A stretch of 64,000 nucleotides of DNA from Ampelocalamus luodianensis. Lineage: Eukaryota; Streptophyta; Magnoliopsida; Poales; Poaceae. Where the stretch lies: assembly GCA_036346255.1 (NCBI GenBank), contig CM070625.1, forward strand, positions 18,251,488 to 18,315,487, read 5' to 3'. Shown piece after piece: positions 12,130-23,495 of this stretch. A program made the translations under genes and the position numbers. Within the stretch, counting starts at the first letter, position 1. Every line of letters starts with the position of its first letter. The notes under the pieces were generated by a model. The model was not told the origin of the DNA and made no database searches. It saw only the letters and a list, made by a program, of their open reading frames with translations.

Positions 12130-15100
12130 TACAACTATCCATCAAGGCATCAACAATCATAATCTGAAATGGCATCATCTTCTCCATAGCCTGCAACACC
12201 ACTTTGTGCATTGTCATTGTCATGAGTAGGAGTAGGAGGAGATTCGTCGTAGTCATCCTCAATCTCTTCATCATCCATCTCCAAATGTTCATCAAGTTCG
12301 CCCCCTCTCCCGCCTCCTTCCTCTTCAACCAGCCTTGAGCTTGAACCTGCAGCACCCCCACGCCGCCGCCGTATATAACCAATTGGACCACCTGTGACAT
12401 GGGCTTGCCTAGGTAGATTGCGACCACAGAGCACACTTGATGCACCCACAACCTCATCAACAAGTGCCTAATCCAAAGTTTCCGGCTTTGTCTCATGGAC
12501 ATCTTCAGCACCTGCATCAATCCAGTCAGTGTTCCACTCATACTCATCAAAGATCAATGGGTTAAAGTTGTTCCCCTCTACACGCATGTTTTGAAATCTT
12601 TCAGCAATCTTTTGATTGTATTTGATATAAATCAAATAATTCAACCTTTGGTGCTCCAGCCGATTCCTTCTCTTTGAATGTATCTAAAAGCAATACTAAC
12701 AAATTCAAGAGAACATTAAACAAATTCAATTAGACAATTATTATTATACATTACTTAGTACTAGACTACAAGTTAGTAACTACTTACAAATTAAAATGTG
12801 CTCCAATTGCGCTCACACCCGGAAGACGAAGCACAAAGACCAAGAAGACGCTTTGCAAATTATTGAAGGTCTGATGCGTCGTCACCATATGCATCCCACC
12901 AATCAACTACAATAATGCAAAAGGCATGATTCATGAAGCAATAAAATTGAATATGCCAAATTGAAATCAAAATTGAGTACTTACGTGGGCTCATTTTTCT
13001 TTGACTTGATATTGATAGTGCCTTTCCAAAGAAAGCTTGCTTTTTCTCATAATGATTAGCTTGGGTAGATATATTTGTGGCAAGTTCCTCGTCGTCTTGA
13101 TCAATCATCTTGGAAAGAACATCATTGAAATTGTCTCTTAGCTTTCGGGCACGTGTACTATCTTTCTCTTTGAATGCATAAAATTTATTTGGATTCAAGT
13201 ACAATGCGGCCCCATATAGTTTTACTTCCATTTGGTCTGTCCACCGCCTCTCAATAATGCCAATCACACGGTCAAGGAGAGCCTTGCCCTGCAAGGCTTC
13301 CTTTATTTTCTCCTTGGCAACATCCATAGCTACCAAAACCTTCGGCATCGCTGGGTTCTCATCACCATCAATGATCCTCAACATAGTAACTAGTGGTTGT
13401 GTTGCTCTTTTGGAGCATTGCACAACATTCCAAAAATTAGTAAGAGCACAATTTCAGCTACATTCTTCCCCACTTGTGATTTGGCCAATTTGCACCTATT
13501 GCAATCATCATCCACAAAGAGATTTCTCAATGCAGCCCTATGCTTGAACAAACTCTACAAGGTTAGGAAAGATGTGGCGAATCGAGTGGCTGCTGGCCTC
13601 ACAAGATCATAGCCTCCTGTCTTATCCCTCATTGCATCAAGAAGCTTCCCATGCCTATAGATAAAAGTGGTGACACGCTTGGTTTTGGTAATGCAACTAT
13701 TGAACTCAGGTATCTTACCAATTTCCTCCAACATGAGGTCTATGCAATGGGCAGCACATGGGGTCCAAAATAGAGTAGGGATTCTGGCCATTAGAAGTCT
13801 GCCTGCTGCCTTGAAGTTAGCACCATTGTCACTGATCACTTGAACAACATTTTGAATGCCAACATCCTCAATTCTCTTCTGTAGTAAGTCAGCTAGCATG
13901 TTTGCATCGGCCACCTGACTTGATGCATCAACGACTTTAGGAAGAAAATCCCCTCTGGGCTATTCGCAAGGAAATTAATCAAATATCATCCTCTTTTATC
14001 AGTCCACCCATCTGACATGATAGTGCAGCCATACTCCTTCCAAGCTAACTCATGTGTCTTCCTCAGAACCTCTATCTTCTTCTTTGCCTTTTGCAACCCT
14101 GGTTTCTTCAACTCATGATAACTTGGACCAATATGGCGACTCTAGGAAGAAAATCCCCTCTGGGCTATTCGCAAGGAAATTAATCAAATATCATCCTCTT
14201 TTATCAGTCCACCCATCTGACATGATAGTGCAGCCATACTCCTTCCAAGCTAACTCATGTGTCTTCCTCAGAACCTCTATCTTCTTCTTTGCCTTTTGCA
14301 ACCCTGGTTTCTTCAACTCATGATAACTTGGACCAATATGGCCGGGTCTAATTTGCCCAATGGCCTCAACCATTACCTCAAAGGACCTTGACTTGGCGAC
14401 ATTGAAGGGTATACCATTCGAGTAGAAAAAAATCTGATATATATTCATTGCATTTCTCCCTATCTTCCTTAGTGACCTTAGAGTTGAACTGCTCCATGCA
14501 TGTTTGCTTCTTCTCCCTTGCATGTCTTTCCTCAACCACCTCATGGGGAAGCTTCCGAAGCATACTAATAACAGATTTAGTTCCCTTCGGAGGCGCCGGA
14601 GAAGGCTTCTTGGCATTCTTGGATTGAAGAGCTGCAGCTGCTAGCTTCCTTTTTATAGCTGTCCCAGAACTTGGAGTTGGCTTTGGTACTGTGGTGGATG
14701 CTCGAAGAGAGGGCCAAGAGCCTTTTGATGAATGTGTTGCTTCTCCTTGTGGTTGTTCGACTTTCTCGATCTCTTGTGCTTCCTCTTGTGCCTCTTGTAC
14801 TTGTACATCATCATCATAATTAATTGGCTTGTTCCTCACCCCCTTCCTAAGGTAGTCTTGCATCTCTCTCATAATGGCTGTGGTTGTCTTCGAGCATTTC
14901 TCTACATCTCCAAAGCCCCCGGCAAGATGTTGTTTAAGTCTTTTGATTCCCGAAGAAACAATCACTCCACAAAGCTTGCATTGGACCTTATCTTTGTTGC
15001 CCAAATCTGGCCAAAAACTATACTGCCACCCAGGATCTTTAGACTTTGCCCTTCGTTTAGGATCTTTACTTGGATCATATCGCTCATTCTGCTGCTTGGC

Positions 15101-15175
15101 TGCCTCAGCATTGTCATCGCCTTGCTCTCTCTGATTTTCCATCAAATTACTCAGTCTGCTGCTGCACATGAGCAC
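12130..15175 (-). pseudogene. BED/DUF659-type hAT transposase, broken
   Basis: hAT transposases cut and re-insert the element. Reading on the minus strand from 15175: a BED zinc finger (CKLCG with a following HLAGG and C, about 15000-14900), then a DUF659 region with SDGWTDKRG (about 14190-14225), VISDNGANFKAAGRLL (about 13800-13850) and WTPCAAHCIDLM (about 13735-13770), then the core (13423-12980), and a C-terminal hAT dimerisation-like part and acidic tail (12650-12150). A stop follows SDGWTDKRG, a 205 bp tandem duplication covers that region, and further frame changes split the gene. Introns may explain some gaps. The domain order is complete, but the protein is not functional as sequenced. 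Confidence 0.88.
13932..14341. repeat. 205 bp tandem duplication inside the transposase gene
   Basis: 13932-14136 and 14137-14341 are nearly identical head-to-tail copies. The second differs by very few bases, so the duplication is recent compared with the element. It duplicates the DUF659 SDGWTD coding segment, and its length is not a multiple of three. Confidence 0.93.
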
Positions 15176-15389
15176 ATCAGTACAAGTAGAAAGTTAGCAA
15201 CACTAGCAGTCCAGCACACAAATACACAATCACACATTCTTAAATCTTCAGTAATTAGTAGCAACTTGGACTTCATTCAGTAGCAGAAGCACTGGTCTAG
15301 CACAGAATCATACATTCACAAATCACAATTTCAATTTTCACAGTTCACACATAACTTACTAACAGTCACATAAGTAGTAGAGGCGAGGA

Positions 15390-15606
15390 GAAGCAGTGGG
15401 GGGAACAGAGGCCAGAGCCCAGAGGGGAAAGCAGAGGGAGGGAGGCGGTTCGGTGGAGGGGAAAGCAAAGGGAGGGAGAGGGAGGCGGCATGGGAGGGAG
15501 GGAGGTGGCGCGGGAGCACGCGGGAGGGAGGGAGGCAGCGCGGGAGCTCAAGAGGAGGCGGCGCGGGAGGGAGGGAGGCGACGCGGGAGCTCGAGAGGAG
15601 GCGGCG
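15390..15606. repeat. GGGAGGGAGGCGGC-rich repeat in the hAT leader
   Basis: Short imperfect repeats of GGGAGGGAGGCGGC type fill this stretch and resume at about 18798-18900, on the far side of the solo LTR. On the transposase strand this is a CT-rich leader. Confidence 0.75.
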
Positions 15607-16055
15607 TGAAGGATCTAGACCCGCTATTATGTGTTAATGGAGTATTTTGGTGATTAATAACAAATGCACTTGTGAGACTAACACTCTTATTGTTATATCA
15701 TGTTTAGTCTCAGCTTGGATATAAAAGTAAAAATCCAAACAGGTATGTATTCATTAATGACAAATCTATTTGTGAGACTAACAATTATATTAATTATCTA
15801 TTGCTTAGTCTCGTTTGGATATAAATATGAAAATACAAGAGGTATGCATTCTACTTCTTATTATATCTTGTTGCATTCCTCGGATCCAAAATATAGGTTA
15901 AACTCCACCAAAAAGGTTAACTTGGATATGTGCATATGTTTCCATTACACATGTGTGTATGCACACATTTAGGGGGAGTTCATTCTATATTTTGTGGTTT
16001 CATTAGTATTGATCCATATTCTCTTTCCACACATATTAAGAATCTTTACTTTGAA

Positions 16056-16340
16056 ACATATTCTTGAATATATTTAACTTGTGTAGTTAATATATTCATA
16101 TGAGTATATGAGAGCATATGAAACTTGTGTAGTTCATAGATGCTCATATATCCTTGAATATATTTAACTTGTGTAGTTAATATATTCATATGAGTATATA
16201 CAACTTGTGTAGTTCGTATACACTTATATTTAGTATATACAACTTGTAGTTCGTATATACTCATGGTATATATAACTTGTGTAGTTCATATATACTTATA
16301 TGTGAGTATATATATAACTTATGTAGTTTATATGTACTCA
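16056..16340 (+). repeat. Tandem AT-rich repeats around TTGTGTAGTT
   Basis: At least six imperfect copies of a unit centred on ACTTGTGTAGTTNATAT, spaced about 35-60 bp, occur inside the solo LTR. Confidence 0.85.
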
Positions 16341-16570
16341 TGTTTATCTATATTCAATTATTTGAGATTGTGTTGTGGGACTAACATGTGTGCTAAGATG
16401 TTTAAAGGCTTAGTCCCAGTTCATGGATGACGACATGGTAAGGGAAATGCATGACAATAGAGGGATCATGACTAATAGCTTGATAGCAAGTTCTTATGCT
16501 ATTTGGATCGATTTAGGATCATGCATGCATTTGAATTTGAGTTTTGGAAGCTCTTAGTGCTTCTGTCAGA

Positions 16571-16880
16571 AATCGGTAGTACCGGAGGCTAACCGGCGGT
16601 AGTACCGCATCAAGCGGTATGACCGCGCATTACTTGGTGGTATTACCAGGTTTTGATCATCACAGCCAACTGAGCGCTAATGCGGTACGACCGGCTCTTG
16701 CAGCGGTACTACCGCATTGCGGTTGTATCGATTTCTGTGTGGCGGTACGTATTTTCCAGAGAGCATGTCTTTTCGGTAAAATTGGAAACTCTGCAATCGG
16801 TAGTACCGCTCCTTCGTGCGGTACGACTGGACCAAGCGGTAGTACCGCAATTTGGTTGGCGGTAGTACCGGTCCAGGATT
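16571..16880 (+). repeat. Cluster of CGGTAGTACCG-type palindromes
   Basis: About nine copies of the near-palindrome GCGGTAGTACCGC or GCGGTACGACCGC lie here, with three more at about 17840-17930. They belong to the solo LTR. Confidence 0.85.
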
Positions 16881-17984
16881 TTCAAAGGATTGTTTAGAAG
16901 CATTTATTGCACGTATATCTTGGTAATTAATGTTAATCATTATGGGACTAACATTTTCCATGAGTTGGATGAATATGTTATGTTCAAGGGTAATGAAGAC
17001 TTCGGATGACATCATGAGTTGATCATCATCAAATCAAGGTTCAAGAAGAGGACGCATCATGTGTTGATGCATATCAATATCTCGAAGAAGAGATGATCAT
17101 GAGTTGATCATCAAGTCAAGAGAAGACTCATCATGTGTTGATTGAGGTCAAGTAAAAGATGCATCATGGGTTGATGCATGTCAAGATGATGACCCGGACT
17201 TGAAGTGAAGATGTGCATCATCAAGTTTCAAGAAGATACTCAAGGCAAAGGTATGACTAGCTAGGGTTAAGGATGTGTTCCTAGTCTTTTACCAGTCTTG
17301 GTGTTTAGTTGGAAGACCGGATTGCTAGTATAGTTTGTCGTACTATTAAGAGGGGTCTTGTCTAGTAGCTTGAGTCTCATCATGTGTTGATAGCTCAATC
17401 TCACTTGCTCTAGCTCACCTTGGCATGATGCTATTATTTGCGAATATGTTTTCCAAATAGTCGAGGCTCATGCGTCTAATCCTTGTAGCATGTGACTATA
17501 CTTTGCAAATGTGTTTTGCAAATGGTTGAAGTCCATGTTCCTACTCCTCGTGGCATGATCTAAGTTTGCAAATGTGTTTTGTAAATTGTTGGGATTCATG
17601 TGTTTTCCCTTGGCATGGTCTAAGATTGCTCGTTGCTAATACTTTGGACTTAAACCATGGTAGTGGCTCTTTGGAATTATGCTTTTTTATTTGATAAAAT
17701 GTGTTTGAGATCAAATCAAATAGGTGGGTTGTGTATCCCTCTGAATAAACTTTTAATAGAGTCCAAGATCACTCAATTCCGACATCGGAGTCAAAAGTTA
17801 TGACCTTTTTACCGAGTGTCGTCGGTGCTAATTTTGAGCTGCGGTACGACCGCCATGAAAAGAGCGGTACGACCGCCCAGAACGGTTGTATCGGCCCTTG
17901 TGAGTGCGGTACGACCGCACCAAGTCTGTAACAGCTAGTTTTTGGCTGTTTCTTCTCCCAATGGCTAGTTTTTGGTGTAGGGGT

Positions 17985-17992
17985 TATAAATA
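17985..17992 (+). promoter_or_regulatory. Candidate LTR TATA box
   Basis: TATAAATA is embedded in the symmetric context AGGGGTTATAAATACCCCT, about 810 bp before the LTR end. It fits an LTR promoter on the plus strand. Confidence 0.6.
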
Positions 17993-20900
17993 CCCCTTTG
18001 GCCGGTTGGGAATCAATCTTTGGCACTTCATTTCACTCTCTTGAGCTAGTGTGAGCCTCTCCTCTCTATTGTGCATGTGTTGCACCTTGTGAGCAAGGAG
18101 AGAGGTCTCTAGTTACATGTGTTGCATCTAGAGGTGGATTTCGTATCCACTTGAGCTTGTGCATTCGTTGCACGTGGTGAGAGTCAAGCAAGGGGCGTGG
18201 ATTATTACTCTTGGTGTTTGCCGATACCTAGACGGCGTGGAGGCGTCGTGGTCCGGTGATCTTCTCAAGTGAAGCTTGTGAGAATGCCCGGTGTTTGTGA
18301 GTGGCTTGGTGCTCGTTATCTCCGGAGTGGAGTAAGAGCAACCCTAGTGGAGTGAGGTGTTGATACCTCTAAGGAAGGCTTAATTCGTGGAGCCGGCCCA
18401 ATTGGTTTGGGTTTCCCTCAACGTGGATTAGGGGAGACCAACAAGTCTCTGATCACCACGGTAAAACATCATCGTGTCTTTTGTGGTTTGCATTCTATTG
18501 CTTTACATTGTGCAATTTATATTTCTTGTATTAAATTGCTTATTCATTGTGTATGAATGCTTGCCATGCTTTGTGCTATTTACATTGCTAGAATTGAATA
18601 GCTTACAAGTCTTTGCTTAATTGCAATATTCATCAAGTGACTTGTATTGTTGGTGCACTTAGTTGAACCTAGTTGACTTAGGCTTTAATTGTGCAAAACT
18701 GTATTGTTATAAGCTTCCACATTAGAAATTGGTTTTAGCGCATAGAAGTTTTGAAACGCCTATTCACCCCCCTTTAGTCGGCCTCCTCGATCTTACATGG
18801 CGCGGCGAGAGGGAGGCGGCGCGGCGAGAGCGCGGAAGGGAGGGAGAGGGAGGGAGGCGGTGGGAGTGGAGGGAGAGGAGAGGAGAGGGCGTACTTGGCT
18901 GGCGTGGAGAGAGCTGAGGAGCGATGAGAGATAGCCGACGGCTAGGATTCGGGTTGTTTGGCGCTTGGCTTCGGGCCTTCAGCCTCGCTTCCCAGTCGAA
19001 CGAATCTTGCCAGGTACTCTTCAGTAGTTCGGCTTCGGGCCTTATCCCTCTTCAGGCTCGATAAGTCGCTCGCCCAGACCGACGCCTCAGACGCCTCGTC
19101 AACCAGGGCGCCCGCCTAGATGGCCAAGGCGACGCCGTAACAACCATGCCTGTAAGTTCATAAAAATTCAGAAAAAATAAGAAAGTTGCTTTTAGTTTAG
19201 AGGAGAATACGCTTTCTCTATTGGAAAGCGTAAACCTCAGAAAATACGCTTTCGACGTCACCTCTTTTTAATTTATGGAATTTTCAAACTGAAGCAAATT
19301 AAAACGTTAATAACTTTTGCATACGAACTCCAAATGAGATTAATCTTTTTTATAAATTCATCTAAAATCATGCCCTATCTGGTTATGCAAATATATTTGG
19401 GTTTTCTTCCTGTTGAAATTATTTTTCTATATTTAATTTGCTTCCGACTCTCTTTATTAGATATCGATTGTTCGAGCGAATTTTACGACGATCCTCCATC
19501 CTCATATTCACATCAAATAGAGCAAGGCAAGCACCTCCTTTGACCATATTTATCCTACTATTCTAATTATTGTACTTCTTTTTGTAAAATCTATTATGCA
19601 TGCGTGTATGTTTGCTTAAAATTGCTATATTCGGGGATAACGGTAGTTATAGTCCCATTCGATACATGATCCTCCTTGAAATATTGATATCCTTATTGTT
19701 GTAGCTATTAGGGTATAGATTAGACAATGAATGATGTCAAATTGGATTTTTCGAATGTGAATATCGCATAAATGCTTAGCTTGGCTTTAGTCTTTACTAA
19801 AATAGGAAAAAATAGATGATATGTTGAATAAAACATAATGATCCGAGGGGTTATAAAATAAAAAAAAAACTTAGTTTGTGATGCGAGCGAGTTATATTAT
19901 AATATGAGAAGTGTGAGAGATGTATCTCACAAGTAGATAGGGGGATCCTCGCTCGGGTCAATTAAAGACCGAACACCAGTATATCCGACCTAAGCATAAG
20001 CGTACAACCACATATACTGGTATGGGATGGCTTTAGCTAATTAAGTCACTGAAACTAGCCTTGCACGCTGGTAGACCATGGTAGTGCGAGTATGACCGGT
20101 GTAGACATGTTCGAAGGGGCTCCCTTTATTGAGGCATTGGGAGCAAAGCCTTCCGACACAATGGTGAGACAGGGGTGTACTCGGGTGAAGTGAGGGTGTT
20201 CATTCGCTGGGCTAGTGCAAGGTTAAGACTAGATGATGTAAAGGCTTCATGTGTATTCTAGACTGCTTACCAAAGATTAGTGAGAGGTGGTATCGACGGA
20301 TGCCGAACAAACTAGAGAATTCGTGTGGTGTGGGTAAAGTTGTACCCCTCTGCAAAGTGCAAATCTATTTAAATAGCCATGCTCACGGTGATGAGCGTGC
20401 TAAGTGTAGTATTGCCAGGAATAGTCTTGGTTTTACAAAAATGGTTCTTGTTGTTAAATGAGGGAATGGTTTTGGGGTTGATATTTGAGTTGAGTGCCAT
20501 GTTTATGGCTGAGAATAAGATGTTGATCGTAGCCAAGGAGGGTTGTGATTTGTTATTTATTCAAGTACTTACTTGTTGTTCATTATCTATTTAACTCCTC
20601 TTTAAACTTCAGTTGCAAAATACTACATATTGATATTGCAAATAAAACTTGCTTAATGCTAAAAATAACTTGTAGCATAGAGTCTCATCCCTTGTTAGCC
20701 TTGCATTTATATAAACTTTGCAATACACTACAAGCCTTGCTGAGTATGCAATGTACTCAATCTTTCTTAAATTGTTGTTCAGACTTAGAGGATGAGCCTA
20801 CGCCGGATGACATGTTCTTTGCACCCGGTACCGGAGGGTTTGGTGATGGGTCTTTCTAGGACTTGTTTCTTGTCGATTGCGTGAGGATTTGGATGGGCAT

Positions 20901-21161
20901 ACTGCTAGACCTTTTTGGTTTATTTACTATGATTCCGCTGTTTCATTTGCTTCTTCTGACACTTGAACTATTATTTGGACAGTCGGCCCTTGTAATTAAA
21001 GGTTGTAATCGCTTAAGCTATGTACCACATTTGTTTTATTTTATTGAATGTATGTATGTATGTGTATGCCATCGTTGTGGATGTGTGTACTAGCTACTAA
21101 TCATGGGATTAGTACGGTACACATACGAGGGCTTCGGGTATTCAAAGCCTGGGGTCTGACA

Positions 21162-21256
21162 CCCGTCGCACCGCATGTGGCCAAGGCCACGTCTCGAGAC
21201 GTCGCACGACTATCCCCTATGTTCTAACCCTCCATAAAATTTCCCTATCCATGATA
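21162..21256 (+). repeat. 3' LTR remnant of the Reina-like element
   Basis: It aligns with the last ~94 bp of the 5' LTR (4577-4670) at about 80 percent and ends ATGATA directly before the duplication GCATG. Confidence 0.75.
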
Positions 21257-21261
21257 GCATG

Positions 21262-23495
21262 AGGGCTTCGAGTGGACAAAAGAGGCAAACAAGGCATTCG
21301 AAGATGTCAAAAGGTATCTCGCGAGAGCACTAGTCTTAGTTTCTCCACAACCAGACAAGCCACTCTTTTTGTACTTAGTTGCTACGCCATAGGTGGTAAG
21401 TGCGGTCCTGGTCGCTGAACGCGAGCGATAATACTCAATGACCGGTATACTATGTAAGTGGGGTTTTACACAGGCTAAGGAGCGCTACCCTCAGATTCAA
21501 AAACTTCTTTATGCCCTTCTCATGTCTGTGAGGAAGTTAAGGCATTATTTCTAGGCATATAAGATTATTGTGCTATATGGATTTCCCTTAGGAGAGGTTC
21601 TCTAGAATAGGGAATCAACGGGGTGCATTACCAAATGTCCAGTCGAGCTTGGGGAATTCAACCTCTATTTCGTGTCCCGAATGGTCATCAAATCCCATAT
21701 CTTGGCAAACTTTGTCGCTGAGTGGACAAACCCTCAGCCAATTCAAGGTCTCGAGTACGAGTCCCACTATCAATGGACTATGTACTTTGATGGATCTTTA
21801 GCGCCAAGCGGCTTGGGGGCTGGAGTGGTCTTGGTTTCACCATTTGGAGAAACATTAAAATACGCTATCTAGATAAATTTTCTTGCAACTAACAATGGTG
21901 CAGAGTACGAAGGTTTATTAGTTGGCCTTTGAGCTGCTAAAGCACTCGGGATCCACTGACTACTCGTGAAAGGTGATTCTCAGTTAGTTGCGAATTATAT
22001 CGGAAAAGAGTACCAATGCTCTAATCCTACCATATCCCAATATTTATTGGAAGTTCGAAAGCTTGAAAGGCACTTTTTCGGTCTCGAGGTATAATACATT
22101 CCTCTAAAGGATAATTTCCTCCTTGACCAGTTAGACCAAATGGCTTCTTCCCGATTACCCACCTCACAAGGTGTTTTCTTGGAGCAACTCCAAAAGCCAT
22201 CTCTTGTCGACGAATCAAAGGAATATCTGAGTGAGGTTGTATCACTAGATTACGAGGAACGAGTATCTTCTGATTGGTATAATACCTGATGATGATGCAG
22301 AAGCCCATCGGATATCCCAAAAGGTCAAGATGTATACCTTGGTCAAAGGATTCCTCTATAAGAGAGGCACTCAAGGGGTACTCATGTGGTGCATATCACA
22401 TAAGTAGGGATGTAATCTAGTCAATGAAATACATGGAGGCATCTGTGAAGCCCATGCTTCATACAGAACATTGTTCGGAAAAGCTTTCCAACAAGGTTTC
22501 TTCTGGTCGACCGTCCTCCATGATGCTAAAGAACTTGTCACTAAATGTGTACAATGCTAATTTCATAGTAGGCAAATACACCGACCGGCTCAAGCTTTAC
22601 ATACAATCCCTTTGTCTAGACCTTCTACAACCTAGGGTCCAGACATCCTAAGACCTTTCCCAAAGGCACCAGGTGGTTTCGAATAACTATTCGTGACAAA
22701 CGACATGTTTATAAAATGGATCGAAGTTGAACCAGTCACGGGAATAACTATCAAAGCGGCAAAGAAATTCATGATGAAAAGCGTGATCACACGATTCGGA
22801 GTCCCGAGTCGTATTATCACTGACAATGGTACTTAGCTCATTAGCGTAAAATTCCAAGAATTTTGTAAAGAAGTAGGTACTAAACTATGCTATACCTCTG
22901 TCACCCATCCTCAAAGTAATGGGAAGTCTAAAGGGCAAATGGCCAAATCATGCAGGGGATAAAAACTTGAGTCTTCGACCAGCTTGTAAAGCGCTCGGGG
23001 GCTTGGGTAAAACAACTACCCTAGGCAGCATGTAAAGCGCTCTAGGCAGTTTGTACCACCGCCAAACAAGCAACAGGTGTAACAACCTTTTTCTTAGTCT
23101 TTGGTGTAGAAACCATGCTTCCACTTGAACTAAAGATCATATCAGCAAGGGTTGAAGTTTTCAACGATGACGATCAACAACAACACCAAGCTGATGATAT
23201 TGACCTTCTCGAAGAGAGGAACAACAAAGCCTTAATTCGATCTGCTATCTACTATCAACAAGCCTTAAGAAAGTACTAGGATCATAAGGTCCAACCTCGC
23301 AGCCTTGTTGTAGGTGACTTGGTCCTAAAAAAGATTCAGAGCCAGTCTAATCAGAACAATCTCTCCCCTAAGTGGGAAGGTCCTTACACATTAGTCGAAG
23401 TCACTCAACTGGTCTTGGTACATTTAGCCATGGAGGATGGCAAAGTTTTATCCAACTCCTAGAACATAGACCAACTAAAAAACTTCTATGTGTAA
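21262..23495 (+). pseudogene. RNase H, second RNase H and integrase of the Tat-type element
   Basis: Pol resumes after the nested insertion with EWTKEANKAFEDVKRYL (RT/RNase H connection, 21275-21325). Archaeal-type RNase H follows with WTMYFDGSLAPSGLGAGVVL (21775-21835). Integrase shows FIKWIEVEPVTGITIKAAKK (22710-22770), then FGVPSRIITDNGT (about 22795-22832), matching the catalytic Asp block. A C-terminal region with LVVGDLVLKK and NNLSPKWEGPYTLVEV (23305-23405) is the usual integrase tail. Stops occur every 100-300 bases, so no protein is made. Confidence 0.85.

Larger units (their letters stand above)
15607..18797 (+). mobile_element. 3.2 kb solo LTR, SIRE/Maximus-like (copia) by inference
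   Basis: The segment starts TGAAGGATC and ends GATCTTACA, a near-perfect short inverted terminal repeat of LTR type, and is flanked by CGGCG (15602-15606) and TGGCG (18798-18802), four of five bases matching. The GA-rich hAT leader continues on both sides. It encodes no recognisable protein. Contents include direct repeats of an ACTTGTGTAGTT motif (16056-16330), clusters of CGGTAGTACCG palindromes, repeated ATCATGTGTTGAT (17000-17220) and a TATA box at 17985. The 3' part ending in TTCACCCCCC before the LTR end is typical of long copia LTRs. I read it as a solo LTR; family assignment is tentative. Confidence 0.7.
11539..19148 (-). mobile_element. hAT DNA transposon with decayed transposase
   Basis: The terminal inverted repeats are CAAGGTTGTCACGGCG (11539-11554) and the reverse complement of 19133-19148, CATGGTTGTTACGGCG, matching at 14 of 16 bases. 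The element is flanked by a perfect 8 bp duplication CCTGTAAG (11531-11538 and 19149-19156), diagnostic of the hAT superfamily. Both ends carry clusters of GGCGCC/GACGCCT motifs. The transposase gene lies on the minus strand at about 12130-15175. A solo LTR (15607-18797) interrupts the GA-rich region upstream of the gene. Without it the element is about 4.4 kb. Confidence 0.92.
10505..21161 (+). mobile_element. Tekay/Del-like solo LTR, split by the hAT element
   Basis: Non-coding sequence on both sides of the hAT (about 10505-11538 and 19157-21161, about 3.0 kb together) has the look of long Tekay/Del LTRs: repeated 'gacatgtgggacc' type strings (11325-11530), a 3' part encoding an acidic EDEPTPDDM-like exon (20780-20860), and the end GGGGTCTGACA at 21161. 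It is followed by CCCGT (21162-21166). The left boundary is approximate: CCCGG just before 10563 could be the partner duplication, but pol homology already fades near 10500. No internal region or second LTR is seen, hence solo LTR. ORFs within it are not recognised. Confidence 0.55.
4218..21256 (+). mobile_element. Reina-like Ty3/gypsy element inserted in the Tat-type element
   Basis: The 5' LTR starts TGTCATGTGGG at 4218 after GCACG (4213-4217). The last ~95 bp of a 3' LTR end at 21256 and are followed by GCATG (21257-21261), a duplication with one transition. The host pol frame resumes immediately after, which supports the boundaries. The order is LTR, primer site, gag, protease, RT, RNase H, integrase, chromodomain-like tail. 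Most of the 3' LTR and the 3' untranslated part are missing, replaced by a Tekay-like solo LTR. The clade is inferred from short LTRs, a THNF protease motif and an integrase of chromovirus type. It belongs to the same family group as the element at 42014. Confidence 0.8.

Noticed and set aside
16046..16264. Minus-strand ORF of 72 codons in the solo LTR
   Set aside because: A translation of AT-rich tandem repeats, not a gene.
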